Shown piece after piece: positions 11,402-22,935 of a DNA stretch of 64,000 nt (the stretch's first letter is position 1; every line of letters starts with the position of its first letter). The stretch covers positions 73,730,479 to 73,794,478 of the forward strand of contig CM033712.1 in NCBI GenBank assembly GCA_019671005.1, read 5' to 3'. The notes under the pieces were generated by a model. It was not told where the DNA came from, searched no databases, and worked only from the letters and a program-made list of their open reading frames with translations. This DNA is from Hibiscus mutabilis. Its lineage: Eukaryota > Streptophyta > Magnoliopsida > Malvales > Malvaceae. The position numbers and the translations under genes are program-made.

Positions 11402-11433
11402 TGCATGGATCATGCAAGATTTGGACAACGTGG
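11402..11433 (-). promoter_or_regulatory. RY (CATGCA) pair and ACGTG core upstream of SMP gene
   Basis: TGCATG at 11402-11407 and CATGCA at 11411-11416 are RY elements, which B3 factors of the ABI3/FUS3 type bind in seeds. ACGTGG at 11428-11433 holds the ACGTG core of abscisic-acid response elements. All lie just upstream of the TATA box, as in known seed-protein promoters. Function is inferred from position and sequence. Confidence 0.6.
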
Positions 11434-11439
11434 GTGAAC

Positions 11440-12634
11440 ACGAAATAATGGGAGAGGGTTCGGGTTGTATGGACAAATGGTGATATGTATGTGTTGGGGA
11501 TCGGAAATAGCAAAGATCATGAAGACAAAGACAAGTGTTGTTTTGTCGGAAAGATGAGGACTTGGTCTTAACATTGGTTTAGGGTTATTGACATCTTAAT
11601 TATATTATATTAAAAAAACATTCGATATCATATTAGCGAGGTAATTATAACATAGGTTTAGGGTTACTTACTAGTTCTGTTTGTGGATAGTTTTCTCACG
11701 ACGTTCGACTTTAATTTACAATTATTGATAGTTTTTTAGTAGTTTGATCCCCATTTATGATTTTTCCGCCGATATAGTCAGATATGTTTTATCTATATTT
11801 TGTCCGAATCTTTTGGTTGAATTTTTAGTATTTTCCTTGTATGGTCTTTATATTATTCAAGTAGGTAGTTTCTTGTATTAATAATTATAGGAAAATGTTC
11901 AAATTATATTTTTAATTTATGATTATAATTGTAAACTCTTATCGTAACTTTAGATATTCTCTTTTAAAAAAATTAATGATTTTTATTAAAAAAACATAAC
12001 AAAAATAATCCATCGACAACACAATCAACCGATAGTAATCGCAATACCACCTATTTTATGTAAATATCCTTTAGAATTAAAGGATAAAATCACGGGACTT
12101 GAGAGTGCACTAAAAAATTTCGTTGAAAATTTGATAATATCGCTACAAACAACAGTTTGCCTTGAAATTAGAATCTTGAAGCTACAATATTCAAAAAGTA
12201 ATTTCTGATTGTACAAAATTAAGATAACCAATTTTTCTAACCGCGGTTTAAAATTATGATTGCACATATTCTTGAAGTTCCTTGTGATTTGTTGTCATCT
12301 TTTGTGATAATTTTTTCTTTTGAGAAGGTCGATGAATTTTTTTAAATTTTATTACCTTTTCGTCGTTGTTTGTTGATGTGTCAAGATTCACAATGAACAT
12401 ATATACGTAAGTTATGGAACATTTTAGTTCGTAAATTGAGCAAGCTTTGCTAGAAAGTGATGTTTTTTTTTTATTTTTCTTATTTCCACACACTTTGAAT
12501 TTTAATGTATATTTGTTTTATTTTTTATGATTACTCGTAATTTAAGGTATATTATATTTGTAAAACTTTTCACTTCTAATAAAATTCAGTTTATGTTTTT
12601 TTTTATTAAAAAAACTGCTCAATCAAACAATATA
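11440..12634. other. Intergenic stretch upstream of SMP gene
   Basis: No gene is recognised. The frames at 12025-12493 are short, lysine-rich and AT-driven. Poly-T runs occur near 12460 and 12600. Confidence 0.6.
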
Positions 12635-12860
12635 TAAAGGGTTTAAATTTGATATACAAGTTGTGTTTACACAAGCCTGCCTATTTCTACTATAAATCAA
12701 AATTAAACCTAAATCTTAAAAAACTAAACTCCAAACCCTAAACCCTAAATGCTAAACACTAACCTTAAATTCTAAACCATACAACCTAAACTCCTAAACT
12801 CTTAACCCCTAAAACTAAAAGGTTTGTGTAAACTAAAGTTTACACGGACTGTGAAGTTTT
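12635..12860. repeat. Telomere-like repeat element, copy 2
   Basis: This repeats the design of 9121-9335: GTTGTGTTTACACAAGCC at the left, degenerate CCCTAAA heptamers including AACCCTAAACCCTAAA, and GGTTTGTGTAAAC at the right. The ends are inverted relative to each other. Confidence 0.7.
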
Positions 12861-13131
12861 TCTCATTATATAAAAAGCATAATTATTAAAAAATCATATC
12901 TCTCCTCTCCCCTCAAAAGCGCAAATAAAATCCAACTTAAATTGGATACTTTTAAGAACTCAATCCAGCCCAATTTTATCCGAACTCTACCTCTATCCGG
13001 GACCCGAATATTCTCAAACCCAAACAAGCCCATCCTCATTGTAATTTATATTATATCTCTATCCGAGTTTTTTCATGTGAATCTAGTCGAAAAATTCAAA
13101 TTTTTTGAATTAAGTCGAGTTTTGCTCACCT
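12861..13131. other. Short intergenic stretch
   Basis: No gene is seen. A degenerate CGAGT-type motif like that in the CHX intron lies near 13080-13120. Confidence 0.4.
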
Positions 13132-13585
13132 TTAACCACAACTGTTGCATTGCCCTTTGCATTTACTATAAAAAAAAGAGAGCAAGTGTTGGTGCCCTTC
13201 ATGTTTGATTCTATAAGGAACAACGGCACACCTTAGGCATAAAACTTGTTGCTTCAAGGTTTGTGGCGGGTGGTTGAAACCAATGATATTTCGTTTTAGG
13301 TAATTTAGCACATGTTTTGTGAATAAAGAAATCATTCCGAAAACAATAATAAAACGGAATCGGGATAGACAACATGCACCCGTCGCAAACTCTATCACCG
13401 TCCCCTCTGATCTTGTCCTCTAACACCAGATTGTGCTCATGGTTGAAATGGCGTACCTCCATAGCTTCGCCACGCTCATCCGCCTCGATAACACGAGTGA
13501 TGGAAGAATCCGAAGCATCATCCCCATCTTCATTTTCTTGCTCAATTATGTGGTACAAGGAATCATCCTCCAACCCACATTTCAC
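13132..13585 (-). pseudogene. DC1-domain (Cys/His-rich C1) protein fragment
   Basis: The minus-strand frame 13585-13211 encodes an acidic linker (EQENEDGDDASDSS), then HFNHEHNLVLEDK, a CDGCMLSIP segment and FFIHKTCAKLPKTKYHW. This is the H-x-H, C-x2-C, H-x2-C spacing of plant DC1 domains, which bind zinc and are thought to bind lipid or act in stress signalling. Near 13215-13240 the frame shifts, and the next repeat starts (HEGHQHLLSFFYSKC) but stops at 13132. Full DC1 proteins carry many such repeats, so this is a truncated, frameshifted piece. The N-terminus is not clear. Confidence 0.75.
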
Positions 13586-14391
13586 ATGAACCGCATTTTA
13601 CTAGCTAATTGTATGTAGAAATTATACACCATAGAAATATATAAAATTAACACTAATGTTTAGTATCGAATTTATCAAAATGATAAAACTAATTATTAAT
13701 TTTTTATGCAGTGTTTGGATATAATTTCTGCACTTGATAGAAATTTATCAAATTTTCTACTTTTGGTAGTATGAAAAAGAAATCTTCGATGGTGTAAACG
13801 CTCTTGTAGGGTGTTAGATCTTGATTATTATGTGATTTTTACAGAGATCATAGTCTTTCGAAGTTTGGTTCATGAATTCTAATGATTTTATTTCTATTAT
13901 TGATTTTAGAATTTCATGATTTTAAAACTTAAAAGTAATGAATGAAATGAGAAGACAAAAGAAAGAAAATGAACTTAACATTTTTAAGTATTTTTTTATG
14001 AGTAATAAAGATTCTGAACTGACGCAACATAAACAACAGTGTAGGTTAAAGAAAGTGTCACAAAACAGGCCATTGTGAATTTAAGGATGGATACGGGTTG
14101 AGTTGGACTTTTAAACGGCCGACTGGTTTATATAAAAACTTTATTTTTAATTATCAATCCGAGTCGGGTTAGATTAAATATCTTTTATCATAAATCCGAA
14201 CTTACCAATCGAACCTTTAATAAAAACTGAAACTGATCCCAATTATTTTAACAAAAAATGTGACCCTTTCTGTCGGGTAGAATGCTCATCACTAATAGTT
14301 CATAATGGGCTACGGGTCATTAGATAGGCCATAAATGGGTCCTGCCATTCAATTTTGTTGTTTGATATTGGAGTACCACGGCAACAGCCAT
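13586..14391. other. Intergenic stretch
   Basis: No gene is seen. A CCGAGTCGGGTT stretch near 14158-14170 recalls the CGAGT-rich repeats elsewhere in the window. Confidence 0.5.
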
Positions 14392-14421
14392 CTTCTGCCT
14401 CTGCCTCTGCCTCTGCCTCTC
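14392..14421. repeat. (TCTGCC)n microsatellite
   Basis: About five hexamer copies just upstream of the PPR start codon, probably in its 5' UTR. Confidence 0.85.
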
Positions 14422-14499
14422 GTGTCTTTGGTGCTCTGTTAATTCTGGTTTCATTTTAAGCTCAGCTCGTTTCTCTTCCAATTCGCTTAATTCCAAGGT

Positions 14500-16596
14500 A
14501 TGGGCAAGCTTAATTCTTTAATTCTTCCTTCCATTGTTAGTGGTGGAAGGAATCTTTATAATTTCCGCTCTACCCTTTCTTTTTCTACTAACACCACTGC
14601 TACCCCACCATTGATAATGTTGATGATGCTTTGGCTTTGTTCCATAAGATGATTGAGAAGTACCCAAAGCCTTCAATTGTGGAATTCACTAAACTATTAG
14701 CACCCATTGTTAGGATGAAGCATTATGCCGTTGTTGTTTCTATGTGTAGCCAAATGGAATTAGCTGGGGTTCCACATAATGTTTATTCTTTCAACATCTT
14801 GGTTAACTGCTTTTGTCGATTAGGTCGAATTGATTTTGGGTTGTCACTTTTGGTGAAAATGCTGAAGTTAGGTGTGGAACCTACTGTTGTAACCTTTTCC
14901 ACTTTGATTAATGGACTCTGCAAACAAAATTAGTTTTCTCAGGTTGTGAGTTTGTTTGATGAAATGATTGTAAAAGGGTATCAACCTGATTTGATTGTTT
15001 ACAGTACTATACTTGATGGGTTGTGTAAGACCGGCATCACCGACAGAGCTGTTGTTTCTATGTGTAGGCAAATGGAATTGTTTTTAGTTTCTCTTGATGT
15101 TTATTCTTTGAACATCTTGATTAACTGCTTTTGTTGATTAAGTCGAATTGATTTTGGGTTGTCTCTTTTGGGGAAAATGCTGAAGTTAGGTGTTGAATGT
15201 CTTGACCTTTTCCACTTTGATTAATGGACTTTGCAAACAAAGTTTGCTCTGGCTGTGAGTTTGTTTGATGAAATGGTTGTAGAAGGGTATCAACCTGATT
15301 TGCTTGCTTACAATATAATACTTAATGGGTTGTGATCGGCAACACCGACAGAGCTGTTAGGTTATTAAGGATGTTCGAACCTGATATTGTAGCATATGGC
15401 ACTGTGATTGACTGTCTTTGTAAGAACAGGTTGCTGAAGGAGGCTCTTGATCTCTTCTCTGAATTGAAGGTTAAGGGCAACCGACCAAATGTTATTATTT
15501 ACAATTGCTTAATTCATGCAATGTGTAATTTGGGCCAGCGAAAGGAGGTAATAGGGCTTTTGAATGAAATGAGGGAGAATGGTATTTCACTTGATATTTT
15601 CACATATAATATCTTGATCGATGCGTATTGCAAGAAGGGTATGATTTTTGACGCTATGGATACCGTTGACACAATGAGGAAGCAAGGCATTGAGCCTAAT
15701 GTTGTCACCTATAGTATGTTGGTTGATATGTATTGCAAGGAGGGAATGGTTTCCAAAGCTGAAGATATTGTTGACATGATGAGAAAGCAAGACATTGAGC
15801 CTAATGTTGTTACCTATAATGCATTGATAAACTGCCATTGCTTGCAAAACAAAATGGATAAAGCTAGAGGAGTATTTCAGTTGATGATTAAGAAGGGTTG
15901 TGCACCTGATATATGGAGTTACAGCATCATGATCAATGGATATTGCATAGCTAATCTGTTAGACAAAGCAGTGGAACTGTTTCATGAAATATCTCAAACA
16001 GGACCAACCCCGAATACCGTCACATGCAACATTCTAATGAGAGGTATGTGTCAATTAGGGAGAGTTTCTGCTGCATGTGAACTTTTGATGGAGATGGTTG
16101 CTTCTGGACTAGTTCCATGTCGAGTGACCTATTTGATTTTGTTGGATGGCTTTTGCAAAGGTGGTAAACTTAATGAGGCATTGATAGTTTTTCGGTCAAT
16201 GCAGAATGTTGGGTTGGAACTCAATATTATCTTTTATAATATCCTAATTGATGGTGCGTACAAATCTGGGCGTATTGAATTTGCAAAGGAATTGCTTCAT
16301 GAACTGTCTGTCAATGGTTTAAAACCCGATGTTTACGCATATAATATAATGATTAATGGATTATGTAAAGAGGTATTACCAGATGAAGCATACCAGTTGT
16401 TCCGGAGCATGGGAGAGAATGATTGTTTGCATGAACTTATAATGTAATGATCCAGGGGTTCTTCCGAAGCAGCTCTACCTCAAAGGCAACCAAACTTCTT
16501 GAGGAAATGGTCGATAAGGGCTTTTCAGCAGATTTTTGCACTGCGACCTTATATGTGGATCTACACTTACAACCTGATAAGTCGATCTTGATTTAA
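14500..16596 (+). pseudogene. RFL-type P-class pentatricopeptide repeat gene, broken
   Basis: ATG 14500 opens a frame with a mitochondrial-type leader rich in Ser, Arg and Asn (GGRNLYNFRSTLSFSTN). The frame shifts near 14605 into DDALALFHKM and the repeats. Stops lie at 14931 and 15135, with further frame loss to 15331. A frame of 371 codons (15332-16447) then holds nine complete and one partial 35-residue PPR motifs, such as PNVVTYSMLVDMYCKEG and PDVYAYNIMINGLCKE. After a last shift near 16436 the C-terminus ends at 16594. Such proteins bind organelle RNA and include fertility restorers. A tandem duplication inside the gene explains part of the damage. Confidence 0.9.
14733..15354 (+). repeat. 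Internal tandem duplication in the PPR gene
   Basis: The unit starting GTTGTTTCTATGTGTAG at 14733 is repeated from 15051, an offset of 318 bp. The second copy ends at about 15354, where the CGACAGAGCTGTT junction sequence recurs (304 bp later). Each unit spans about three PPR motifs. The copies differ by many substitutions, so the duplication is old; the second is the more damaged. Confidence 0.85.
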
Positions 16597-18021
16597 AATG
16601 CTGTGCAGATAGTATAAAGTTTATCAGTTCTATGGGTCAATGCTGGAATGATATAGTTTGAGATTTCCCACTTCATGTCTGGTATTGTCTTGCATGGAAT
16701 TCTGCTATAAAAATCCATTATTAAGTTGACCAGTTCGACCTGATTTCCTCGCATTATTTTTATCTAATCCCTTGTCGTGGTGATCTGATGTTGAGACAAT
16801 GCTTGCCGAGTCTCCTTTTGTTTCAGGTTTGAGCCGAATCTCGTGGTGGTCTGTTCCATGACCATTGCTTGGTAAACAGAATGACAATGCTGTTAGAATT
16901 TGGAATGATGCTTGTTATTATTTTAATGAGATATCAGTTGAGTTGCAGCATCAATTCTTTTTGCAATAGCATCAATACTAGACCAGCGACAAGAACCACT
17001 AAAATCGAGTCCCTTAAAAGAGGTCGAATATTTTATTAGTAAGTGTCAAATCAGTTAATAAAAATTTACAGATATTATAATAATACTTAAAATAATTTGT
17101 CAAAGTACTAATATCTAAATTTATGGGCTCCAACATTATTTATTGAAGGTACTATTTAAAAAGTTTAAATTTATGGGCGCCAACAATATAATTACATTTT
17201 TTTCAAGGCAAAAAATAATTTTACTATTGTTTCAACATAATTTTTTTTTTCGAATTTTAAATATTTTTGTGGGGTCATAGCCCCCGTTAGCCTCTTAAAA
17301 CTTTCGTTATTGTGTACTATATTGAACATTTTATCAAAGATCATAAATAACCTCAAAGAACATTTTACTAAATATTATATATTAAGTTGCGATATTATAT
17401 ACAAGGGTGGATATTTGATACCGTTTCAAGCCAAAATTTAAATTTCAAACGCTCAAACTCTGATCTTAAAATTTAAACTATAAACCTTAAATTTTAAATT
17501 TTACCATCTAAAACTTTAAACTTAAACTATAAACCCCTAAATAACATCGCTTGTAGAAACTTTGTTTTCCACCGCCAGTGCATAGAATAATCCTTTATAT
17601 AATTGATCAATTAGAATATCCATAGAGACAAATTAACCACAAAAATAACAATGACATGAAAACTTAAAACATAAATAACAAAATGTTAGCCAAGTTTGTA
17701 TTCTGGTTATCTGCCATTGTAGAACCTTTGTTATAACTTATAATAGTGTTAGACTTGCTTGTTTCTCTGTCTTGATTAATTAATAAGTGTTTGGTTTGAC
17801 AGAAAATTAGTTGGCGGGACAAATGAAGGTCTATGGTCGGAGCAAACAACAAGAACTTGTTAGAACAAAATGCAAATCGACCCTAATTAAAAAACTGAAA
17901 AAATTATAGAAAAAACAAAAAACTTGATATAAGCAATTGATTAACATCCTCCATTTCCATCAATTCAATCTTCAATAGCTTTGAAGGCAACCCCGGGACA
18001 CGACGGGATCTTTTACAGAAA
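16597..18021. other. Intergenic stretch with telomere-like motif remnant
   Basis: Probable 3' UTR of the PPR gene, with a TTGTTTCAG acceptor-like site near 16820, then AT-rich sequence. At 17440-17545 a degenerate AACTATAAACC/CCCTAAA run resembles the inner part of the telomere-like elements. No gene is seen. Confidence 0.5.
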
Positions 18022-18399
18022 ATGTCCCGAAAACAGTGAACGAAACAATTTGTCTTAGTTTTCCTCCCGAACTCTCTTCACCAGGCTTGATTGCAGTGAA
18101 ACCTGGAAACCTCATGGACTATTCTTGGACAAGGCTTCAACTCCAGATGATTGTCATTTTCGTTCTCACTCAAGCCATTCATTATGTGCTTAAGCATCTT
18201 CGACTGCCCATATTCACATCCCAGATTCTTGTATGTGATGCATACTCTGTCATACTTTTTATTCAGTACAGTTCAGGTTCACTTTATAGTCCATGTTTGA
18301 GATTCGTGACTTTCTCTTCTGACAAAGTCATTTTCGAGATTTGATTTTGTGTTTTCTCATTGGGAGTGCAATATGTCTTGTCATTGCACTCAACTAGGG

Positions 18400-18965
18400 A
18401 TGTAACTGAGACGAGTCGAGTTGGGTATCGAATAGCTTAGCTCGTTAAAAACTCGAGTCTGTCCATTCGAGTCGAGTGTTAGCTGAGTTTTGACCAATTC
18501 AAGTTAAATCGAGTGTTGACTGAGTCAGACTCAAATAAATCACTATCTGTCTCGTCTCATTCACAACTCTACCATCAACCAAACACACATACATTATTCA
18601 TATAACATCTAAAGGATAAAAGTGTATTACCTTAGCATCTAGAGTGTAAACTCATGTCTTCGTATGTGTCGAACAATAGTGTTAGACAAAAGTATTTCAA
18701 GTAAAATGAAGAGAAGAAACTACACAACGCATTCCAAAATAATAAAAAAACAAAAAGGATGTTACAGTCTTCTCCTAGAAGACACACTCAAATATGAAAC
18801 CACATCAGTATATACAATGTAAAAAATTCAATATATTATTTTTTTTCGAGTAACTTGAGAACTTTTCGAGTCGGGTATCGAGTAGTTCGTCTCAGTTCAT
18901 TAAAAACTCGAACCGAGTTCAATTAAATCGAGTGTTGATCGAGCTTCGATCGAGTCGGACTAACA
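18400..18965. repeat. CGAGT-rich direct repeats in CHX intron 1
   Basis: Two direct copies, at about 18410-18540 and 18845-18965, share GAGTCG, GGGTATCGA, a GTTAAAAACTCGA or ATTAAAAACTCGA core and AAATCGAGTGTTGA. Together with about 300 bp between them they make up most of intron 1. They look like the ends of a small insertion, but clear target duplications were not found. Confidence 0.6.
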
Positions 18966-20040
18966 TTTTAATAATTCATTCTTTACGTTTTTTTTGTGTC
19001 TAAATGCAGGCAGGAATAATACTTGGTCCAACAATTTTCATGAGTCCATATTCGCTTATTACGGTGTCGGAGGGTAGTGTTTCAATTCTGGGTACAGTGG
19101 CATCTTTCGGCTACATATTCTTTCTATTTCTAACAGGGGTAAAGATGGATGTTAGCATGACGTACAAATCTGGAAAGAAGGCGATATGTATTGGTATCCT
19201 AACAATGGTGGTACCTCTCATAGTTTGCATGTTAACATTCAAATCCATTGATGGCGACCAACAACAATCTAAAAAAAAACATGAACATCTACTTCTTCTC
19301 TGCAGTAGCAAACTCCAGGACCTCGTTTACGGTCATATATTCCGTCCTCAGTGACTTGAAGCTCTTGAATTCGAAACTTGGTCGGCTGGGCCTATCATCG
19401 GCCCTCGTAGGCGATAGGTTGTCGTTAGTTATGATGACTGTTATTCAAGGGGTGATTGTAGGAAAAACACAAGGTTTCCGCAGCTTTTTGAAGCATTTAG
19501 ACGGTGCTTTAGTCTTTATTGTTTGGCTATTGTGTTGTTTTAGATCTCTGGTGAAGCGGATGGTGAGGAACACGGGTGTGGTCTAGAAGATAAGGAGTGG
19601 GTACCTCTACACGGCGGTTTTGGGGTTCATGGTTTCACACAAGTTGAGTGAGGTTTTAAGGGTGTTCATCCTCTCTGGTCCATTTCTTGTGGGATTGGTT
19701 GTCCCGAATGGACCGCCGTTGGGATCGGCTCTGGTGGAGAAATTGGACCCTGTTGTTTCGGGGTTTCTTATGCCTTTTTTTGCTTCAGCATGCGGCATGA
19801 GAGTTGATCTTTTTTACCTCAGAAATCCTAGTCCCATTGTCAAACGCCAAGCGGTTGCTGCTGCTGTGACGGTGATCGCCAAATTTGGACTCTCATTCCT
19901 TCTTTCACTCTCGTGTAAAATCCCCACAAGGGATTCTTTGGCTCTTGGTTTTATAATGATAAGCAGAGGTATCGTTGATATGGCCACGGTATGTTCTTTA
20001 ACTCCCCCTTTTCACTCCCGACAAAAAAATCTATACCTCT

Positions 20041-20640
20041 AACGCTAAAACATTAAATTTTAATTGTTAACTCTAAATATTAAATTTTAAACTCTAAACC
20101 CTAAAAATACATCTTGTCTTTAATTCCTTAAACTAATCATAATCTTAAACCGTAAACCTATTTTAAAGATTGGCATAAAAAAGGAGTAGAGAATTTTATT
20201 CTTCACTCATGCGAATAGAAATTATTTGCCCTTTTTCGTTGTCCCTATTTATACCTCACATTAAAAAATCAACTTTAGAGTTAAGGGTTAATGTTTAAGG
20301 TTAGGGTTTAGGGGATTTGAGGTCAGAAATTTTTGGATTTAGGATTTAGTGGTTAGAATTTGGAATTTGGATTAGAGCTTATAATTTAATTTTATAATGT
20401 TTGGGCATAGAAATAGGCACATAAAAGAGGTAAAAGATTTTTGTTCCACTTATGTTTTATAGTTTGAACATAAATCTCATGTCCCTTTTCGGTGCCCCTA
20501 TTTATGTTCCGTACTAAAAAATAAATTTGGGACTTAAGGTTAGGGTTTAAGATTAGTGTTTACGGTGTAGGGTACATGGTTTAGTTTTAAGAGTTAAGTT
20601 TTTTAGTGTTGGTCATGAGTATATGCACCAAAAATAGGCA
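20041..20640. repeat. Telomere-like heptamer blocks in CHX intron 2
   Basis: On the plus strand 20041-20160 carries degenerate CTAAACCCTAAA units. From 20275 to 20620 the complementary TTAGGGTTTAGGG type appears in two blocks. The blocks face each other, as if two or three copies of the 9121-type element had inserted in opposite directions. Confidence 0.65.
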
Positions 20641-20926
20641 GGAGATTTTTTTTCATATAGTTTACGTGAAATTCTCGATCAAAATTCATTTGCCCAACCA
20701 ATAATTTTAGGTCACTTGTATTAATGATTATTTTTCATTGCTTTATTAATTATTTATGTTTTATTAATAATACACCGACCATAAAATTATTGGTGGAACA
20801 TATAAAGTGGCGTACGAATTATATTCAAAATTCACTACCCTGCATTTGCTTATTTCCTCTCGAATAAATGCAGCTTAAAACTGCGTCTTCCGATACCTTC
20901 GCTTGCAAAACTATCATCTTCATTTT

Positions 20927-22935
20927 TGTAATGCCCCGATTTTGGGCCTAGTGGTTTATAAGCTTATTAGACGGTCCGGTGACCAGGTTAGAGGTTCAAG
21001 TCGGATTCAAGATTTTTAATCGGATTAAATAGTTTTGGGTCAAAAAAATATTTGGAAAAATGTCTAAAAATCATTATTAAATATATGAACATTTTTGATA
21101 AAGTCAATTTTGGAAAATGAGTTTTGGAAATCGGACATTTTGGGCTAGTGACCAAAATGTAAAGATTGAAAACTATTTTCAGTGACTATTTTGTAAAAGA
21201 GTCAAAACTTTGAATCTTTAAGGAGCTAATATACCAAAGTGTTTTAATCAAAATTTTCTCTTAATTTAGGCTATTTTTAAATAGTTTTTAATTAGAAAAT
21301 AAAAGGGATTAAAATGATTTAATAAAAAGAAGTTTATTTGGTTCAAATCATTTTTCTTACGTAACTACTTTTGCTCTCAATTTTCTCTCCATTTTCTCAG
21401 AATCCAAACTAAATTTTCTATTCCTAAATGATCAGGGATTGATTCTCTTGATTTCTCTTTTTGGTTCCTCCATTGATTTTACATCAAGCCTCATTTGTTC
21501 TTGAAGATTTCATCCAAATATTGCCAATTAAGGGAAAAGTAAAGCATTAGAGGTTATTTTCATTTCTCTCCTCTAATAAAAGGTTCTTTACTGAAATTAT
21601 CAAGTTCTTGACTCTTTATAAATGTTTTCTATTGAGTTTTAATGATTTAATTATGGAATATGGTTAAATCAAGGTTTAATTGATGAGTTTATATGATTTT
21701 CAAATTGGATCTATTTTCCTGAGTTCTTGATTGATTTTAATCAAGATTTTGATGTTTCATAATGTTAATAGATTGATTTTAACATAGGAATCCCGAAGCT
21801 TTGTGAATCTCTAATATTCTAGGTTGCTAATTGTGTGTTTTTGAGGAGTTGTGGATGTTTAATGTATGTTGGAGGTATAAGGTTGTTTTTGGATGTCAAT
21901 TGATGTTAATTGATGGATTGAAATGTTAGATTATGGCTGGGTTGTGTTTAGGTTGAGTTGGAAGGTGTTTTTGGTTGTTTCGGAAGGCATTTGAAGGTTG
22001 TTTGTGAGGCGAAGTTGGGGAATTGTGTTGTTGGGATTATGAATGCATGATGATGCATTGATCATCTGTTGTTATGTGATTAAAATAAGGGAGAATGATT
22101 CTAATGTTGTTGGTGAAGCTTCGGAGGTTTCAGACGCTTGTTTCCGCATCGGCAAATAAAGCTTTGCGTTGTCGGTGAGTGAGAACGTGGATTTCAGCTT
22201 TGAAATGGTTTAAAGGTTATATTGGGAGTTTAAACTTAGCTTGAAACACTGATTTAAACTCGAAAGTAAGTATAAAGAGATTTCTCCCTCGGTCGTTCTT
22301 TTACGAAATGGATTTTTTGCACTTGTTTTGATTGACATGGTACCTACTGTTTAAGCATGTTTTGAAATATGTTTTATACTTTTTTTGATCATATAATGAT
22401 GATGGATGCATTTGTAAATGATCCATATAAGTATGTGAAATATTTGTTTTAAAGCATGGTTAATTGCTTTGTAAATGGTTTTGAATTGATGCATATAAAA
22501 ATAGTGAGGTACATGGTTGATAATGAATTATATTGGCAAGTGATGTAGTTTAAAATGTTATCGAATATAGTTGACTGCCCATAGGATTGATAATGCACTA
22601 TAAAAATTCGCATTGGATGTCGAGGGGTTTATACGGTGTACCAAATACTCCATCCAAGTACCCTAACGGTTGAGGGGTTATATGGTATCGAAAACTCCCG
22701 TTAGTGGATTATGCATCTAACCGATGATTGAGGTTGGTGTCCTCGGGTTGTGAATGTACCTTAATTCCAGTTGAGATGACATAAAGTGTTGAGAGGATAC
22801 TTGTTGAATCCGTGTATCCGATGTAATATTTTGAAAAATGGATTTGTTTAATGATCACTTGAAAGCCAATATAATTGTTGATGTATACTGTTGATGGTTG
22901 TTAATGTATAATGTTTTTTTTATACATGTTTACTC
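20927..22935 (+). repeat. Ty3/gypsy LTR G1, 5' part
   Basis: Starts TGTAATGCCCCGATTTTGGG inside CHX exon 3. The reverse complement of 57474-59750 is a homologous LTR start (TGTAACGCCCCGATTTTGGG), which proves the boundary. The LTR is broken at 22935 by the C2 copia element and resumes at 49989 (and in a duplicate at 33265). The restored LTR is about 3.0 kb. Confidence 0.85.
22931..22935. repeat. Target site duplication TACTC of C2 (left)
   Basis: TACTC immediately precedes the C2 5' LTR. The same five bases follow the C2 LTR end at 49989-49993, while the other candidate end, at 33265, reads TAGTC. The empty site exists in the homologous G3 LTR near 57737. Confidence 0.85.

Larger units (their letters stand above)
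18022..20926 (+). pseudogene. CHX-type cation/H+ antiporter gene, broken and truncated
   Basis: Three exon remnants. Exon 1 (18022-18230) starts MSR, shifts frame at once near 18034, then reads ETICLSFPPELSSPGL and ends FTSQIL at a GTATGT donor. Exon 2 (19010-19988) continues AGIILGPTIF, then SFGYIFFLFLTGVKMD, FFSAVANSRTSF and LSSALVGD, and after further shifts LVVPNGPPLGSALVEKLD and SRGIVDMAT. These are membrane-segment motifs of the CPA2/CHX family. Exon 3 (20874-20926) begins LKTASSDTFACK and is cut by the G1 LTR at 20927. The usual C-terminal half is missing. CHX proteins exchange K+ or other cations for protons in endomembranes or the plasma membrane. With several frameshifts this copy cannot work. 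Confidence 0.85.

Noticed and set aside
12254..12493. 79-codon minus-strand lysine-rich frame
   Set aside because: Poly-A/T driven, with no family resemblance.
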